61,397 nt of DNA from an uncultured Oscillospiraceae bacterium (lineage in GTDB: Bacteria; Bacillota; Clostridia; Oscillospirales; Ruminococcaceae), in contig CAKSPC010000007.1 of assembly GCA_934481445.1 (NCBI GenBank), positions 1 to 61,397 of the forward strand, given 5' to 3'. The notes under the pieces were generated by a model, which saw only the letters and a list, made by a program, of their open reading frames with translations, was not told the DNA's origin and did no database searches. The translations under genes were made by a program, and so were the position numbers. Below, piece by piece: positions 16,851 to 26,017 of this stretch; the stretch's first letter is position 1; each line of letters opens with the position of its first letter.

Positions 16851-18338
16851 ATGTCAAACGCTGTGGCTGTAAACGATTCCCCGATGAAAGGCCTGACCAA
16901 TAAGACCCTGTCGATCTTTATTGCGGCTTTTTCCGTCATCGAGGCAGTCGTTACCTATTTTCTTGTTATCAATCCGCTGTTCATTTCCCCCATATACAAC
17001 AACGCGGAGCTGAACGAGAAGGGTATAACCTACATGGTAAAGCTGTTCGGAAAGACCTTTGCTTCCGCGCAGGAGATCGCCGATAACCAGGTAATTCTTT
17101 CCCTTTCGGGAACGATACTCAATATCGTGCTGATCTACATCGTTATCACGGGCGTTCCGCTTCTGCTGTCCCTGTTCTTCTACAAGGGCTATGCTTTTGC
17201 GAAGAGCTACCTTACCGCTGTTTTCGGCGCTAAGGCTGTGATCGGCCTTGTTCCCGTGCTTATCCCCTTTGCTTACATCAGAAATTCCATGAAGATCTTC
17301 GGTGTTGCAGACGCTGTTCTCTGCATCATAGCCTGCGTTTACTTCGTATATATCAACTCCGTTGAGTATGCGGACGATATGATTTTCTCCAATGATCAGA
17401 TAATCGCTATGAAGAAGCGCGGCATCAAGGGCGGCGTAATGTTCGGCCTTATGCTTCTGACGGTCGTTTTCGAGGGCTTCGGCATGGGCGCATACGGTAT
17501 CAACTGGTCCATCTACCTCGGCTGGAACGATCAGGCGATCACACAGGGCATCGTTCTTATCCTCCTGCTGGCTGTGGCACTGACCGCGGCTATCATGTAT
17601 GTTCGCGAGGCGGAGTGGGCTAACTACTTCTTCCTTGCATTCGGCGGTGCGACTGCTATCTCCAACATCTTCGCAGTAGTTCAGAAGGTCCTGTGGGTCG
17701 TTAAGACATACAATCCCACCAAGAAGCTTGCAAACGCAGGCGACGAGGAAGCCATCGCATGGGTAGGTCAGAACGGCATGACATCATCCTGGTGGATAAA
17801 GACAATATTCATGGCACTGGCACTTGTTGCTTCCGCTGTTCTCACGGTTTACGCATTCAATATTGTCAAGAGCAAGTTTTCGTTCAAGTTCAGTGCAGAC
17901 GAAAAGAAGCCTGCAATTTCAGTTCTTATCAGCGCGGGCTCCGTTATCCTCAGCTTTGTGCTCACCATCGTTGCGATCACTGTATGGGATCACCTTCAGT
18001 ACAGCTCGTTCACAATGGGCGCTATGGACTATATGTACTTCATAGTATACGGCGGTATGACGCTGTTCCTTGCATGCGCGATGATCGGCGGCTACGGCTT
18101 CACAAAGTTCGGAACACTGGCGCTGTATCTGGTCGTTGCTTCCTGCAATTTCTCCACGATCTTCACAGTATTCAGCGCACGCAGCAGCTTTATCGCAGCA
18201 AACCCCGGTCTGCACGGCTACAACTACATCATCGCAGGCGTGCTGTTCATCCTGTCGGTTGTAAGCTGCTTCGGTATCATTCCCGTATTTGCAGTTAAGG
18301 ACGTTGACACTTACCTTTACAACAAGCGCTATTCGTAA
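16851..18338 (+). CDS. Hypothetical polytopic membrane protein (about 12 helices)
   Basis: I do not recognise a characterised family for this 495-residue protein. It has about eleven to twelve hydrophobic segments spread evenly, a long first outer loop (about 45-85, after FISPIYNNAEL), and few charged residues inside the helices. The helix count and even spacing would fit a transporter or channel, but no transporter signature is visible. It is transcribed alone from a good promoter, with AGGAGG before the ATG and a strong terminator just after the stop. The next gene is the separately promoted putP. Confidence 0.6.
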   Translation: MSNAVAVNDSPMKGLTNKTLSIFIAAFSVIEAVVTYFLVINPLFISPIYNNAELNEKGITYMVKLFGKTFASAQEIADNQVILSLSGTILNIVLIYIVITGVPLLLSLFFYKGYAFAKSYLTAVFGAKAVIGLVPVLIPFAYIRNSMKIFGVADAVLCIIACVYFVYINSVEYADDMIFSNDQIIAMKKRGIKGGVMFGLMLLTVVFEGFGMGAYGINWSIYLGWNDQAITQGIVLILLLAVALTAAIMYVREAEWANYFFLAFGGATAISNIFAVVQKVLWVVKTYNPTKKLANAGDEEAIAWVGQNGMTSSWWIKTIFMALALVASAVLTVYAFNIVKSKFSFKFSADEKKPAISVLISAGSVILSFVLTIVAITVWDHLQYSSFTMGAMDYMYFIVYGGMTLFLACAMIGGYGFTKFGTLALYLVVASCNFSTIFTVFSARSSFIAANPGLHGYNYIIAGVLFILSVVSCFGIIPVFAVKDVDTYLYNKRYS

Positions 18339-18358
18339 TATTGATAACGCATTTCATG

Positions 18359-18387
18359 AGGGACTGCTTTCGGCAGTCCCTTTTTTG
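18359..18387 (+). terminator. Terminator of the gene at 16851
   Basis: GGGACTGC-TTTCG-GCAGTCCC followed by TTTTTT. The same stem sequence is used again after putP at 20083. Confidence 0.92.
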
Positions 18388-18472
18388 CTGGAAATATGCT
18401 TCATCAGGCAGGCTTAATATGCGTTTTTTGAATTTTTAATATGATAATCCGTCATAAATTTTGCTAAAGCCC

Positions 18473-18501
18473 TTGAATTTAATGTGCGAATATGTTAAAA
18501 T
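18473..18501 (+). promoter_or_regulatory. Sigma-A promoter of putP
   Basis: TTGAAT (18473-18478), 17 bases, TAAAAT (18496-18501), about 25 bases before the putP ribosome site. Confidence 0.7.
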
Positions 18502-18531
18502 AAAAAAGTATTATAAACAAGGAGGAAACAA

Positions 18532-20061
18532 ATGGGAAATATATTTGTAATTATCGCATTTGTGGCTTACGCTCTCGTGATCCTCGGAATAGGAGTTTTC
18601 TCCTATAAGAAATCCAAGAGCATGAGCGATTATTTTATAGGCGGCCGCCAGCTCGGAAGCTGGACAACGGCGATATCTGCGCAGGCGTCTGATATGAGCG
18701 GATGGCTGCTGATGGGTCTGCCCGGAGCAATCTTTGCAAGCGGACTTACCGAAAGCTGGATAGCCATCGGTCTTTTCATCGGAACCTATCTCAACTGGAA
18801 GATACTTGCGGCGAGACTACGCAAGATGTCCTATGCGGCGGGCGACGCAATTACTATCCCCGAATATTTTCAGAAGAGATTTTTCACAAAGAACCCTGTT
18901 ATTCGTTTCACCTGTGCGGCGATAATTTTTGTGTTCTTCCTGATTTATACAGCGTCCGCATTCAGCGGCGGCGCAAAGCTGTTCAACTATCTGTTCGGCA
19001 CGGACTATGTTGTTTCGCTGACGATAGGCGCGCTTATCATCATCTCCTACACATTCCTCGGCGGATTTTTTGCCGTATGCTGGACCGACCTTATTCAGGG
19101 TCTGCTGATGTTTGCGGCACTGGTCGTTGTTCCGCTGGTCTGCATTTTCAGTACGCCGGATGCTTCCGCGGTTCAGTTTGTCAACGCGGATGGTTCCGTT
19201 ATCACAAATTATCTCAATCTGTTTGAGAATGTCAACGGCGATATAGCATGGACGACAATAATTTCGGGTCTTGCGTGGGGTCTTGGCTACTTCGGTATGC
19301 CTCACATCCTCGTTCGCTTTATGGCGATCAAGAGCAGCGACCTTATCAAGAAATCCCGAATCATCGCAACCATCTGGGTGTTCATCACTCTTGCGGCGGC
19401 GGTTCTTGTCGGAATTTTCGGTTACATATTCCTTCATTCCGCGGGCAACGAAGCGCTTCTTTCCGAATTCACGCTGCTGGGCGATACGGAGAAGATATTC
19501 ATGTTCCTCAGCGGAAAGCTTCTGCCCGGCATTATCGCGGGTATAGTCCTCGCGGCGATACTTGCTGCTATCATGAGCACGGCGGACTCGCAGCTGCTTG
19601 TAACAGCCTCATCTGTAAGCAACGATATGTTCAAGCTTTTCAAGAAGAATGCAAGCGAGAAAACTCTTATGTGGATCAGCCGCGGCACTGTTATTGCGGT
19701 TGCGGTGATCGCGTACATAATCGCACTTGATCCCTCCAGCTCGGTAATGGGGCTTGTTTCATATGCATGGGCAGGACTTGGCGCGGCATTCGGCCCCGCG
19801 ATGCTGCTTTCTCTCTTCTGGAAGCGCATGACGATGAGCGGAGCGGTCGCAGGCGTAATTGCAGGCGGCGCAGGCGTTATCGTATGGGAAGCGTTCTTCA
19901 ACTGGACAGGCATTTATTCGCTGCTTCCCGCATTTGTGCTGGCTGCGGTATGCGTTATCGTGGTTTCGCTGCTGACTGAGGTCGACGGCGAAAAGGTCAA
20001 CGACCTGTTCGCGAGAGCGAAGAGCGCAAGCGTTGATATTAAGGAAACCATGGCGGAATAA
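18532..20061 (+). CDS. putP: Sodium/proline symporter
   Basis: The 509-residue membrane protein of the sodium:solute symporter family takes up proline with sodium. It has about 13 hydrophobic helices, the early motif SMSDYFIGGRQLGSW, SAQASDMSGWLLMGLPG, and the helix 9 region ILAAIMSTADSQLLVTASS, whose Ser/Thr/Asp residues bind sodium. Length matches PutP (about 500). AAGGAGG precedes the ATG. It is monocistronic, between its own promoter and terminator. Confidence 0.93.
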   Translation: MGNIFVIIAFVAYALVILGIGVFSYKKSKSMSDYFIGGRQLGSWTTAISAQASDMSGWLLMGLPGAIFASGLTESWIAIGLFIGTYLNWKILAARLRKMSYAAGDAITIPEYFQKRFFTKNPVIRFTCAAIIFVFFLIYTASAFSGGAKLFNYLFGTDYVVSLTIGALIIISYTFLGGFFAVCWTDLIQGLLMFAALVVVPLVCIFSTPDASAVQFVNADGSVITNYLNLFENVNGDIAWTTIISGLAWGLGYFGMPHILVRFMAIKSSDLIKKSRIIATIWVFITLAAAVLVGIFGYIFLHSAGNEALLSEFTLLGDTEKIFMFLSGKLLPGIIAGIVLAAILAAIMSTADSQLLVTASSVSNDMFKLFKKNASEKTLMWISRGTVIAVAVIAYIIALDPSSSVMGLVSYAWAGLGAAFGPAMLLSLFWKRMTMSGAVAGVIAGGAGVIVWEAFFNWTGIYSLLPAFVLAAVCVIVVSLLTEVDGEKVNDLFARAKSASVDIKETMAE

Positions 20062-20082
20062 TTTTCGGGATAGAAATAATGA

Positions 20083-20107
20083 GGGACTGCGTTTTTTGCA
20101 GTCCCTT
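20083..20107 (+). terminator. Terminator of putP
   Basis: GGGACTGC-GTTTTTT-GCAGTCCC followed by a T-run; nearly the same as the terminator at 18359. Confidence 0.92.
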
Positions 20108-20122
20108 TTTTGCGGGCAAAAA

Positions 20123-20361
20123 AGAACCGCCACAAAAGGCGGTTCTCCAGACCGTCGGAAAAGTCCCGTTTGGACTTTTCCGACGAAACATCCGCTCTGC
20201 GCGCACGGTTTGTCGGCAATGCCGACAAACCGCACACTTGTGCGGATAGAAGTGTTTTTCGCCCCGGGAGACCCGTGGCGAAAAACGGATTTAAAAAGCC
20301 CGCTTCGCGGGCAAAACTGATTTTTTCAACAAGCTGAAGAACCGCCCCAAAAGGCGGTTCT
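20123..20361. repeat. Array of six perfect hairpins between convergent genes
   Basis: Perfect inverted repeats follow head to tail: 20123-20146 (AGAACCGCC arms), 20154-20184 (13-base arms), 20206-20232 (12-base arms, 3-base loop), 20254-20286 (10-base arms), 20298-20312 (GCCCGC arms), 20338-20361 (AGAACCGCC arms again). The first and last are almost identical, so four hairpins are framed by a direct repeat of one. The last may end the minus-strand kinase transcript. No gene is visible. Confidence 0.85.
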
Positions 20362-20366
20362 CATAT

Positions 20367-20966
20367 TTACTTGTTAAAATATCTGTCAAGGAAATCCGAG
20401 ATGATATCAATAGACCCATCAATTCCGAGAGCCGAGCTGTCAAGGCAGAGCTGATAATTCTGCGGGCTGCCCCAGCGCTTGTCGGTGTAGTAGTTGTAGT
20501 AGGATGTGCGCTGTTTGTCGATGCGCTTTACATAATCCGCCGCGTGCTTCTCGCCGATGTTGTATACTTCGATGGCGCGCTTTACTCTGTCCTCAAACGG
20601 CGCGCTGATGAAAATGTTCGCAACATTGTTGAAGTCCCTGAGGGCGTAGTCGGCGCACCTGCCGATGATAACGCAGGAGTGCTCCGAAGCTATCTTCTGT
20701 ATCGCGTTGAGCTGCGCGAAGAACAGCGTGTCGTCGAACGGCACTCCGCCCTGCCCGTAGGTCGTGGAGAGCAGATACAGGAAGCTGTTGGTGCGGCGTT
20801 CGTCGTTTTCCTCGAAATGATTTTTGTGGATACCGCTGTCGCCCGCGGCAATGTCAAGCAGCTTGTTGTCGTAGAACTCTATTCCCATTTTTTCCGCAAG
20901 CTTCTGGCCTATTTCGCGGCCGCCGCTTCCGTATTGTCTTGTGATGGTGATTATCTTGTTTGCCAT
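20367..20966 (-). CDS. Cytidylate-kinase-like protein
   Basis: The 199-residue protein belongs to the cytidylate kinase-like family: MANKIITITRQYGSGGREIGQKLAE at the start holds a P-loop-like YGSGGREIG, followed by FYDNKLL, then VIIGRCADY and the closing RTSYYNYYTDKRWG region. These proteins resemble Cmk but lack a proven substrate; nucleotide or other small-molecule phosphorylation is likely. The start is at 20966, where GGAGGTG lies 6 bases upstream; a longer frame from 21032 overlaps the promoter. It is transcribed alone. Confidence 0.85.
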   Translation of the reverse strand: MANKIITITRQYGSGGREIGQKLAEKMGIEFYDNKLLDIAAGDSGIHKNHFEENDERRTNSFLYLLSTTYGQGGVPFDDTLFFAQLNAIQKIASEHSCVIIGRCADYALRDFNNVANIFISAPFEDRVKRAIEVYNIGEKHAADYVKRIDKQRTSYYNYYTDKRWGSPQNYQLCLDSSALGIDGSIDIISDFLDRYFNK

Positions 20967-21000
20967 ATATATGCACCTCCGTGGTCGTTTTCTTGATTTG

Positions 21001-21029
21001 ATTATACCACAGAAATTGCGTTTTGTCAC
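21001..21029 (-). promoter_or_regulatory. Sigma-A promoter of the cytidylate-kinase-like gene
   Basis: GTGACA (21024-21029), 17 bases, TATAAT (21001-21006) on the minus strand. Confidence 0.7.
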
Positions 21030-21131
21030 CACTTTTCACAAAATTTTAACCGCATATCTCGTATTTTTGGTGGATTTCACAACTGCGGCGCAAAAACTTT
21101 GACTAAATTGCTCACAGCTTTTTCGGGAATA

Positions 21132-21782
21132 TTATTCCCCGAGGATAATTCCGCGCAGCTCCGCAACGCTTGCTGCAATGTGCGCGGGGTTACAGCTTTC
21201 CAGCTCCGCGCGGCTGCGGAATCCCCACAGAACGCCGCAGGCGTCTATCCCCGCGTTCGCGGCGGTCTGCATATCAACGGAGCTGTCGCCGACGTACAGC
21301 ACCTTCGTTTTATCCCCGCAGTGGCGGCGGCAGAATTCCAGCGCCGCGTCGGGGGAGGGCTTTGTGGGATATCCCATGCCCTCGCCAATGACCTCGTGGA
21401 TGGCGTCGCCGTAGGCTCCCCTGATAAGCCCCGCGGAAAATTCATGCGCCTTGTTGGTGTTGCAGACGCAGATAATGCCGCGTTCGCCGAGTTCTCTTAC
21501 CAACTCGGGCATACCGTCATACGGGCGGGTCTTGTCCGTTTTGTGGGCGGAGTAGTATTCGTCGAAATAGGCGCGGGCTGTCTTTTCGTCCTCCGCAGTG
21601 TGCCCGGCGGGAAGCATACGCTCGATGAGCTTCGGTATGCCGTTGCCGACGAACATTTTGTATTCATTTTCTTCGTGCGTGGGAAGTCCCATCTTTTCGA
21701 GCGCGTGGTTTCCCGCCGCGGAAAGATCGCCTATCGTGTCCAGCAGGGTGCCGTCGAGGTCAAATATAACTAATTTGTACAT
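21132..21782 (-). CDS. gph: HAD-family hydrolase, phosphoglycolate phosphatase type
   Basis: The 216-residue HAD hydrolase has all family motifs: FDLDGTLLDT (7-16, nucleophile Asp), Thr/Ser motif II near CNTNKAH, Lys motif III in GYPTKPSPDAALEF, and the acidic motif IV in YVGDSSVDMQTA. A helical cap lies between motifs I and II, as in phosphoglycolate phosphatases, which remove phosphate from 2-phosphoglycolate; other phosphosugar substrates are possible. AAGGCGG precedes the ATG. It is transcribed divergently from GH130. Confidence 0.88.
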   Translation of the reverse strand: MYKLVIFDLDGTLLDTIGDLSAAGNHALEKMGLPTHEENEYKMFVGNGIPKLIERMLPAGHTAEDEKTARAYFDEYYSAHKTDKTRPYDGMPELVRELGERGIICVCNTNKAHEFSAGLIRGAYGDAIHEVIGEGMGYPTKPSPDAALEFCRRHCGDKTKVLYVGDSSVDMQTAANAGIDACGVLWGFRSRAELESCNPAHIAASVAELRGIILGE

Positions 21783-21813
21783 AAGATTACCGCCTTTGTT
21801 TTGTTATGGCTTT

Positions 21814-21842
21814 ATTATACTCCGTAAAAATGCCGCTGTCAA
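21814..21842 (-). promoter_or_regulatory. Sigma-A promoter of the HAD phosphatase
   Basis: TTGACA (21837-21842), 17 bases, TATAAT (21814-21819) on the minus strand; back to back with the GH130 promoter, with 2 bases between the two -35 boxes. Confidence 0.85.
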
Positions 21843-21844
21843 CC

Positions 21845-21873
21845 TTGAAATATAACAGAAAGTGTGCTATAAT
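21845..21873 (+). promoter_or_regulatory. Sigma-A promoter of the GH130 gene
   Basis: TTGAAA (21845-21850), 17 bases, TATAAT (21868-21873). Confidence 0.85.
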
Positions 21874-21912
21874 AATATTGTATATTCATTTACACGAAAG
21901 GAACATATAATT

Positions 21913-23100
21913 ATGTTGACAAAATCTGAATTTGACGCAAGGCTCGCGGAGCTTATCAAAAAGCAGGAGGAGCTTATCCGCCGCCCCAATCCCAAGACCG
22001 ATTTCTATAACGGCGTGTACGACCGCTACGAAAACCCTGTTCTCACCGCGGCGCACGCTCCGCTGATATGGCGCTACGATTTCAATTACAACGATAACCC
22101 CAACCTTATGGAGCGCCTCGGCGTAAACGCTGTTATGAACAGCGGCGCGGTTTATCTGAACGGAAAATACTGCCTCGTTGCCCGCGTTGAGGGCGCAGAC
22201 AGAAAGAGCTTCTTCGCGGTCGCAGAGAGCGACAAGCCTACCGAGGGCTTCCGCTTCCGCGATTACCCCGTTATCCTCCCCGATACCTGCCCCGAGGAAA
22301 CAAATGTTTACGATATGCGCCTGACACAGCACGAGGATGGATGGATCTACGGCGTTTTCTGCTCCGAAAGCAAGGACAAGACCTCCAACGACCTTTCTGC
22401 GGCGAATGCGCAGGCGGGCATTGTCCGCACAAAGGATCTTGTTACATGGGAGCGCCTGCCGAACCTCATTTCCAAGTCCCCGCAGCAGAGAAACGTAGTC
22501 CTCCACCCCGAATTCGTTGACGGAAAGTATGCGTTCTATACCCGTCCGCAGGATGACTTCATTTCCACAGGCTCCGGCGGAGGAGTTTGCTTCGCGCTGT
22601 GCGAGGACATCACAAACCCCGTCCTCTGCACCGAAGAAAAGGTGATTTCCCCGAGAATTTACCACACCATCACCGAAGTTAAGAACGGCGCGGGTGCGGT
22701 TCCGATAAAGACCCCCAGGGGCTGGATACACATTGCCCACGGCGTAAGAAACACCGCTGCGGGTCTGCGTTATGTCATCTATGTATTCGCCACCGACCTC
22801 AATGACCCCTCAAAGCTTATCGCAAGCCCGTCGGGACTGTTCATCGCTCCGCAGGGGATCGAGCGCGTCGGCGATGTATCCAACGTTGCCTTTACAAACG
22901 GCGCGATAGTCCGCGAAAACGGCGACGTGTATATCTACTATGCCTCCAGCGACACAAGGCTCCACGTTGCTTCCACAACAATTGAGAAGCTGATGGACTA
23001 CACCTTCAACACACCCTCAGACCCGCTCCGTTCCGCAGACTGCGTAAAGCAGCGCTGCGAGCTTATCGCGAAGAACCTTTCGGGAACAGCGAGGGTCTGA
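21913..23100 (+). CDS. GH130 phosphorylase, probable 4-O-beta-D-mannosyl-D-glucose phosphorylase
   Basis: The 395-residue cytoplasmic enzyme resembles GH130 subfamily 1, which splits mannosyl-glucose with phosphate to mannose 1-phosphate and glucose in mannan use. Visible marks are [57 protein letters not shown] (with the likely catalytic Asp) and [15 protein letters not shown]. Five-bladed beta-propeller folding is known for the family. Start set at 21913 (AAAGGAAC upstream); the longer frame from 21862 lies inside the promoter. A NUDIX gene follows with no gap, and a GH26-like lipoprotein lies 10 kb away. A mannooligosaccharide phosphorylase is the alternative. Confidence 0.85.
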   Translation: MLTKSEFDARLAELIKKQEELIRRPNPKTDFYNGVYDRYENPVLTAAHAPLIWRYDFNYNDNPNLMERLGVNAVMNSGAVYLNGKYCLVARVEGADRKSFFAVAESDKPTEGFRFRDYPVILPDTCPEETNVYDMRLTQHEDGWIYGVFCSESKDKTSNDLSAANAQAGIVRTKDLVTWERLPNLISKSPQQRNVVLHPEFVDGKYAFYTRPQDDFISTGSGGGVCFALCEDITNPVLCTEEKVISPRIYHTITEVKNGAGAVPIKTPRGWIHIAHGVRNTAAGLRYVIYVFATDLNDPSKLIASPSGLFIAPQGIERVGDVSNVAFTNGAIVRENGDVYIYYASSDTRLHVASTTIEKLMDYTFNTPSDPLRSADCVKQRCELIAKNLSGTARV

Positions 23101-23628
23101 ATGGAGTTTTTTGACCTATACACATACGACAGGAGGCCGCTCGGTCGAAAGATACAGCGCGGCGCGCCCGTTCCCCACGGGGAATATCACATCGTCGTGC
23201 AGATAATGACGGTGAACAACAACGGAGAGATTTTGCTGACCCAGCGCGTTCCCGAAAAGACCAGCGGCGGCAAATGGGAGTGCTCCGGCGGCTGTGCCGT
23301 TGCGGGGGAAACCAGCCGCGAGGCGGCGGCGAGGGAGCTGTTCGAGGAAACCGGCATCCGCGCCTTTCCGGATGAGATAAAGCTTGTGTGGTCGATGACC
23401 ACGGACAGTATGCTGCGGGATTTCTATATGGTCAACAAGGACGTCCGGCTTGCGGAGCTGCATTTGCAGGCGGCGGAGGTGTGCGCGGCAAAATGGGTCA
23501 GCTTTGACCGCCTTGAAGAAATGGCTGCAAACGGCCAGACCACCCGTACAGTTATGAAGTGGCTTGAATGCCGCGGTCCCGAGCTTCGCAGCATGATATG
23601 GAGAATAAAGCAGTGCAGGGCAGGCTGA
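23101..23628 (+). CDS. NUDIX hydrolase
   Basis: The 175-residue protein holds a NUDIX box of the form GX5EX7REXXEEXGI, seen as GGCAVAGETSREAAARELFE then ETGI (about 61-84), which binds magnesium and hydrolyses nucleoside diphosphates linked to another group. Nudix proteins with this N-terminus (isopentenyl-diphosphate isomerase-like, RPLGRKIQRG) act on varied substrates. The ATG directly abuts the GH130 stop codon, so the two genes are translationally linked; a sugar-nucleotide substrate would fit but is a guess. Confidence 0.85.
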   Translation: MEFFDLYTYDRRPLGRKIQRGAPVPHGEYHIVVQIMTVNNNGEILLTQRVPEKTSGGKWECSGGCAVAGETSREAAARELFEETGIRAFPDEIKLVWSMTTDSMLRDFYMVNKDVRLAELHLQAAEVCAAKWVSFDRLEEMAANGQTTRTVMKWLECRGPELRSMIWRIKQCRAG

Positions 23629-23693
23629 ACAAATGATCCCCCGCAGGCTTTGGCGGGAATATCAGCGCGCTTTCGCGCTTTTCGGAGGTCAAA

Positions 23694-25994
23694 TTGGATA
23701 AGAAAACGGAAATTCTGAAAATAAAGAGCCTTGCGGAAAGCGGGGAATGCGGCGGAAATTCCACTGCGGAAATATTCGCGCGGGTTTTCCGTGCGTTTAA
23801 GAATAAGCTCGGCATGACGCCGTTTGACGAGCAGCTTTCCTGCGCGCTTTCCCTTTATGAGGGGAAAATGGTGCAGATGCAGACCGGAGAGGGCAAGACG
23901 CTCTGCGCTGTGTTTGCGGCGTGCGCGCGGGCGATTGAGGGCGGCAGCGTTCATGTGCTGACCTTCAATGATTATCTTGCGCAGCGCGACTGCGGCTGGA
24001 TGAAGCCCGTCTACGATGAAATGAACGTTTCCGTCGGCTGCATAACCGAGAAAACTCCCCGTGAGGAGCGCGCGGAGCTGTATTCGCGGCAGGTGGTATA
24101 TATGACCGCCAAGGAAGCGGGATTTGACTACCTGAGGGATTTCGTGTGCTTCGAAACGGACAAGATGGTATTCCCGGAGAAGCTTGATTTCGCGATAGTC
24201 GACGAGGCGGACAGTATCCTCATCGACGAGGCGAGGATACCGCTTGTAATTGCAGGCGATATGGAGGTTTCCGAGGACGATTCCACCGCGGAGGTATACG
24301 AAAAAGTTGAAAATTTCACCGAAGATGATTTCGGCGTGGACGAGGAGAGCCGCAACGTGTATCTCACCGACAGCGGCGCGGACAAGGCGGAGGAAATTTT
24401 CGGCGTTGATATCTACGGCGCGGACAGCGCGGGGCTTCTCGCGAAGATATGCGCCTGCATAAAGGCGCGGAGCGTGCTCAAGGAGGATAAGGATTATATC
24501 GTAAAGGACGGCGCTATCGTCCTTGTGGACGAGTTTACCGGACGCGCGGCAAAGGGTCGTGTTTTCCCCGGGGACCTGCAGGCGGCGGCTGAAGCCAAAC
24601 ACGGGCTGAAAATAACCTCCCGCGGGCGCATTATGGGCAATATCGCGCTTCAGTTTTTCATAAGGCTGTACCCGAAGCTTTCTGGCATGACGGGCACTGC
24701 GGAGCAGTCCCGCGAGGAATTTGAAAAGCTATACGGACTCACTACGGATGTTATCCCCACAAGGCTGCCCTGCGCGCGTATCGACCACCCGCTGGAGATG
24801 TACTACGACGCGGCGGAGAAGCGCCGCGCGATAATCGGCGCGATAACCGAAGCCGCGGCGGCGGAGCGACCCGTGCTTGTCGGCACGGAGAGCATAGAGG
24901 AAAGCGAGAGCATCGCGGCGGAATTAAAGGAAAAGGGCATTTCCTGCGCGGTACTCAACGCGAAAAACGACGCGGAGGAAGCGGCGGTCATCGCGAAAGC
25001 GGGCGAGCGCGGCGCGGTCACTATTTCTACCAACATGGCGGGCCGCGGCGTTGATATAAAGCTCGGCGGCGAAAGCGGCGCGGACAAGGATTTTGTAACA
25101 TCCGCGGGCGGTCTGCTGGTGCTGGCGACTTCCATGCGGGAAAGCTCCCGCATTACAAAGCAGCTCCGCGGCAGGGCTGGGCGGCAGGGCGACGTCGGCG
25201 AGAGCAGATTTTTCGCGGCGCTGGACGATGATATGATGACGCGGTTCGATCTGAAATCGCTGGTTTCGGGGCGGCATTACCCCTCGGAGCACGTAGGCGG
25301 CGCGATAGAGGATAAAGTCCTGCTCAAAGAAGCAGAGCGCGTTCAGCGCATTTCCGAGGGCGACACCTTTGACGAGCGTGTAAATCTGCTGAAATATACC
25401 ATGATAGGCGAGAAGCACCGCGATATGACATTCGGACGGAGGAAATCCCTGCTGGACGGAAGCTACAACAGTACGATGTGGCGGGACAACGCCCCCGGGG
25501 AATACAACGAAGCGGTGAAGAAATTCGGCGCAGAGGCGCTGCAGAGAAAAGAAAATCTCATTCTTGCGGCGCTGCTAAATGAATTCTGGAGCGACTACCT
25601 CGATTACACCGCGTATCTGCGGGAGGGAATACATCTCACGCAGATAGCGGGCAGAAACCCCGCGGAGGAATACAACATCGCCTGCGAGGAATATTACGAC
25701 GGCGCGGCGGAGAGCATTCCCGAAAGAATGGCGGAGAAGCTGAGCGGCGTGCTTGAGTGCTCCGACCTTGAAGAATACAAGGTGTCCATGCCGACGAGGA
25801 CGTACACCTATCTCCTCAACGACACCGGCGAGGAATTCAAGAAAAAGGCGGTGCTGGTGGGGCTTTTTTCCGACGCGGAGGAAGCACCCGAGGACAAGCC
25901 CGCAAAGGCGGAAACGCCCGAGGAGCGGGAGAATACCGCTCCCGAAGAAAAGAAAGCGGGATTTTTCTCGCGGCTTTTCGGAAAGAAAAAATAA
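23694..25994 (+). CDS. SecA-family translocase ATPase, divergent (SecA2-like)
   Basis: The 766-residue protein has SecA features: Walker A QMQTGEGKTL (61-70), Walker B VDEADSILIDEARIPL (169-184), EFTGRAAKGRVF, MTGTAEQSREEF, and GRAGRQGDVGESRFF in the second motor domain. It is shorter than housekeeping SecA (about 840-900) and ends in a Glu/Pro/Lys-rich tail (PEDKPAKAETPEERENTAPE) without the usual zinc-binding CxCxxxxxxxxC(H/C). VDEVD is VDEAD here. It probably moves a subset of proteins across the membrane. Start is TTG with GGAGGTC upstream. No SecY2 or glycosylation genes are nearby. It could also be the only SecA, which the window cannot exclude. Confidence 0.8.
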   Translation: MDKKTEILKIKSLAESGECGGNSTAEIFARVFRAFKNKLGMTPFDEQLSCALSLYEGKMVQMQTGEGKTLCAVFAACARAIEGGSVHVLTFNDYLAQRDCGWMKPVYDEMNVSVGCITEKTPREERAELYSRQVVYMTAKEAGFDYLRDFVCFETDKMVFPEKLDFAIVDEADSILIDEARIPLVIAGDMEVSEDDSTAEVYEKVENFTEDDFGVDEESRNVYLTDSGADKAEEIFGVDIYGADSAGLLAKICACIKARSVLKEDKDYIVKDGAIVLVDEFTGRAAKGRVFPGDLQAAAEAKHGLKITSRGRIMGNIALQFFIRLYPKLSGMTGTAEQSREEFEKLYGLTTDVIPTRLPCARIDHPLEMYYDAAEKRRAIIGAITEAAAAERPVLVGTESIEESESIAAELKEKGISCAVLNAKNDAEEAAVIAKAGERGAVTISTNMAGRGVDIKLGGESGADKDFVTSAGGLLVLATSMRESSRITKQLRGRAGRQGDVGESRFFAALDDDMMTRFDLKSLVSGRHYPSEHVGGAIEDKVLLKEAERVQRISEGDTFDERVNLLKYTMIGEKHRDMTFGRRKSLLDGSYNSTMWRDNAPGEYNEAVKKFGAEALQRKENLILAALLNEFWSDYLDYTAYLREGIHLTQIAGRNPAEEYNIACEEYYDGAAESIPERMAEKLSGVLECSDLEEYKVSMPTRTYTYLLNDTGEEFKKKAVLVGLFSDAEEAPEDKPAKAETPEERENTAPEEKKAGFFSRLFGKKK

Positions 25995-26017
25995 GCGATT
26001 GATACCGAGGTGATATT

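Noticed and set aside
20123..20361. Hairpin array considered as integron attC sites
   Set aside because: No integrase, no cassette genes, and the hairpins are perfect and short, without the conserved attC core sites.
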